Of a stretch of 64,000 nucleotides of DNA, positions 62,391 through 64,000 are shown in pieces. The stretch is taken from positions 106,466 through 170,465 of the forward strand of contig NZ_CBQR020000036.1 of NCBI RefSeq assembly GCF_000455485.1, read 5' to 3'. The notes under the pieces are model-generated. The model did not search any database and was not told where the DNA came from. It was given only the letters and a program-made list of their open reading frames with translations. Origin of the DNA: Gorillibacterium massiliense (GTDB taxonomy: Bacteria; Bacillota; Bacilli; Paenibacillales; NBRC-103111). Both the position numbers and the translations under genes were made by a program. Position 1 is the first letter of the stretch; every line of letters begins with the position of its first letter.

Positions 62391-62906
62391 TTAAGTGACG
62401 GTATGCGAAGATTCAGCAATGATTTCTCGCAATCGGAAATCCGCGATCTTTGCCGTTTCATCCAGAGCCAGTCGGAATTCAAGTTCGGGATTGTTGGCCA
62501 GCCGGCGTTTCAAAGCATCTGCAATGGAATCTGACGTATGTCCGCGAACAGCCAAAATGAAAGGGAAGTCAAATTTCTTCTTATAGAGGTCATTTAACTC
62601 CACGAGTTCTTCACAAAGTTCGGTAGAAAGATTGCCGAGCCCGGCGCTCTTCTGTTCCTCTTGGGAGGAATCGCTCATGATGAGTCTGGAACCCAGCTCC
62701 GGATGAGCCGTCAAAAGGGCAAGCTGCTCCCAAACCGCAGCCTGATTGACTACATCGACCATTTCGTGATGGAGGTGCACCGCCGATTCGAAGGGGCCTC
62801 TCTCCCATACCCGAGCCGCAACCCAAGGGGAATGCTCAAATACGCCGCCCAGAACCGATATAAACGCTTCGCGGGTGATCCGATTTAATGCGTATGGCGT
62901 GATCAA
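62391..62906 (-). CDS. uraD: 2-oxo-4-hydroxy-4-carboxy-5-ureidoimidazoline decarboxylase
   Basis: 171 residues, all-helical. Diagnostic text is ITREAFISVLGGVFEHSPWV, LTAHPELGSRL, then FDFPFILAVRGHTSDSI. It decarboxylates OHCU to (S)-allantoin, so it completes urate conversion together with pucL and pucM. Corresponds to the N-terminal half of B. subtilis PucL. Confidence 0.95.
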   Translation of the reverse strand: MITPYALNRITREAFISVLGGVFEHSPWVAARVWERGPFESAVHLHHEMVDVVNQAAVWEQLALLTAHPELGSRLIMSDSSQEEQKSAGLGNLSTELCEELVELNDLYKKKFDFPFILAVRGHTSDSIADALKRRLANNPELEFRLALDETAKIADFRLREIIAESSHTVT

Positions 62907-62972
62907 CGGATACTCCTCCTCTCATTTACGCTGAATCATCGTATGGCGCTGGTTTTCAAACCGAGTTAATGC

Positions 62973-63503
62973 TTATCCAACGCTGCTGATTCGTCGGATT
63001 TGGCGGTATTCGCCTTGGGATGTTTTCCAAAAGCCATTCAGAACCGATACCGTCGCTTCCTCGACTTCTGGGAAAGGACCTATGAGTTTGATCGGTTTTT
63101 TGCCTCGGGCGAAGACTTCGCTGCAGGGCAGATCGAAAGCAGGTTGGACCGGCCCTTGTCCGGTCAGTTGGGCCAGCCGCTTCTCGGTAATGCCGAAAAC
63201 GACCCGACCCACATTGCCCCAGTAAATCGCCCCAGCGCACATGGCGCAGGGTTCCGCAGTTGTGTAGAGGGTGCATTCCCATAAAAATTCCTTGGGGTAC
63301 ATCTGGGAGGCTGCCTCCATCAGCATCGTTTCCGCATGTCCGGTGCATTTACCATCGGTAATCTCGCTGTTTTCCCTTTCCAATAAAATGGTTCCGTCCG
63401 GTCCGGCCAGTACCGCCGCGAAGGGACAGTTGCCGGAGTTCCGGGCAAATTCGGCTAATTCTACACACCGCTGTAAATATAGGAGATGGTTGAGCTTCGG
63501 CAT
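62973..63503 (-). CDS. guaD: guanine deaminase (cytidine-deaminase type)
   Basis: 176 residues from ATG 63503 (MPKLNHLLYLQRC), with AAAGGAGGG upstream. The zinc site is CTGHAETMLMEAA and TTAEPCAMCAGAIYWGNVG. It deaminates guanine to xanthine, feeding the xanthine dehydrogenase encoded downstream. In-operon placement favours guanine over tRNA adenosine as substrate. Confidence 0.9.
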   Translation of the reverse strand: MPKLNHLLYLQRCVELAEFARNSGNCPFAAVLAGPDGTILLERENSEITDGKCTGHAETMLMEAASQMYPKEFLWECTLYTTAEPCAMCAGAIYWGNVGRVVFGITEKRLAQLTGQGPVQPAFDLPCSEVFARGKKPIKLIGPFPEVEEATVSVLNGFWKTSQGEYRQIRRISSVG

Positions 63504-63529
63504 AACGTTCCCTCCTTTGATCATTTTGG

Positions 63530-64000
63530 TTAGGGTAAAAGCTTTGCAATGGCTGCCAGATCTTCTGGCGTATCGGCGTCGAGGAAGAGGTTCGGGTCAT
63601 CGGCTTCCAGGATGACCCCGGAATAACGGCCGCCGTCCAGGAGCGCGCGGGCTCCGACGTCACCCCGGAGCTGCAAAAGCTCCGGGTACAGGCAGCGCGC
63701 CAGAATCAATGGCGGCTTTGGTTTTCCATTGTCGCCGCTTGCAACGTAAGCGGCGGCGGGGTTGGCGGCGAAAGCCTCCAGCAGGCGGTTCAAATGCCCC
63801 GTGGTCACCAGGGGCTGGTCCGCCAGCAGGATCAAGACGCCGCCAGGCCCGTTTTTGATGCCGCCAAGGGCGGCGAGCCCGCATTGGAGCGAGCGGCTCA
63901 TGCCGCTGGCGGCATCGGCGCAGGCAACCGGCAACAGCGCCGGTTGCCCCGGGCGGTTCGGCTCCCCGGCCTCGGCGGGGAGCCAGCCGAGCGAATCGTC
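63530..64000 (-). CDS. pucB: molybdenum cofactor cytidylyl/nucleotidyltransferase (MocA/PucB-like), 5' end missing
   Basis: The frame is open to the right edge, so the N-terminus with the LAAGxSxRMG loop lies outside the window. About 156 residues are visible: SLQCGLAALGG, VLILLADQPLVTTGHLNRLL (with the metal-binding DQP), KPKPPLILAR and ARALLDGG, then LFLDADTPEDL at the end. MocA-type enzymes mature the molybdopterin cofactor of xanthine dehydrogenase, which fits the operon. The local sequence is very GC-rich compared with the rest of the window. Confidence 0.88.
   Translation of the reverse strand, partial: DDSLGWLPAEAGEPNRPGQPALLPVACADAASGMSRSLQCGLAALGGIKNGPGGVLILLADQPLVTTGHLNRLLEAFAANPAAAYVASGDNGKPKPPLILARCLYPELLQLRGDVGARALLDGGRYSGVILEADDPNLFLDADTPEDLAAIAKLLP

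Overview
The window comes from an endospore-forming, low-to-moderate-GC Firmicute, most likely Paenibacillus, Cohnella or a close relative. The basis is a gerA-type spore germination operon, a YesM/YesN plus LplB/LplC sugar-uptake module, secreted GH9 and GH18 enzymes, a Bacillus-style puc purine-degradation operon, AGGAGG-type ribosome binding sites, and cre- and Fnr-like sites. No rRNA, tRNA, CRISPR array or intact insertion sequence was found. Genus and species are inference.

Layout. 1-4.4 kb: tail of a small gene that may be Spo0E-like, an excisionase remnant, a secreted GH18 protein, an orphan solute-binding lipoprotein and a very short tyrosinase-like protein. 4.7-12.6 kb: a compact five-gene operon (SWIM zinc finger, HEAT-like protein, MoxR AAA+ ATPase, DUF5682-type protein, VWA protein) resembling the uncharacterised yehL/yehM/yehP/yehQ genes of E. 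coli with one extra gene. This is the best candidate for an undescribed system. 12.6-26 kb: a patchwork of single genes and decayed fragments. It holds a VCBS-like protein, a leader-peptide attenuator, a COG3044 ATPase, a 2H phosphoesterase, a GshF-like remnant, a VOC protein, flavohemoglobin behind a perfect Crp/Fnr palindrome, an AraC regulator, a beta-lactamase-family remnant, a membrane protein, a MerR regulator with the aldo/keto reductase it probably controls, and a methyltransferase.

26-41 kb is mostly minus strand: mprF; a 1.1-kb AT-rich region almost without genes; then, in transcription order, a large GH9 cellulase (cre box upstream), solute-binding protein, two permeases, sensor kinase and response regulator. 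This looks like a polysaccharide degradation and uptake locus. 41-46 kb: a guanidine-I riboswitch driving a paired SMR exporter, an intracellular GH43 enzyme, ilvE with a divergent LysR regulator, and an HD-GYP phosphodiesterase. 46.6-51.8 kb: a germinant-receptor operon in the order A-C-small membrane protein-B-B. 53-64 kb: a purine catabolism operon on the minus strand taking guanine/xanthine to urate, allantoin, allantoate and glyoxylate-linked transamination. It runs off the right edge, carries an apparent frameshift in the xanthine dehydrogenase molybdenum subunit, and contains a gamma-glutamyltransferase fragment.

Regulatory signals are frequent: strong terminators after most single genes, a guanidine-I riboswitch, an attenuator whose antiterminator lies inside the leader ORF, matching MerR dyads on two promoters, and two copies of an unexplained palindrome.
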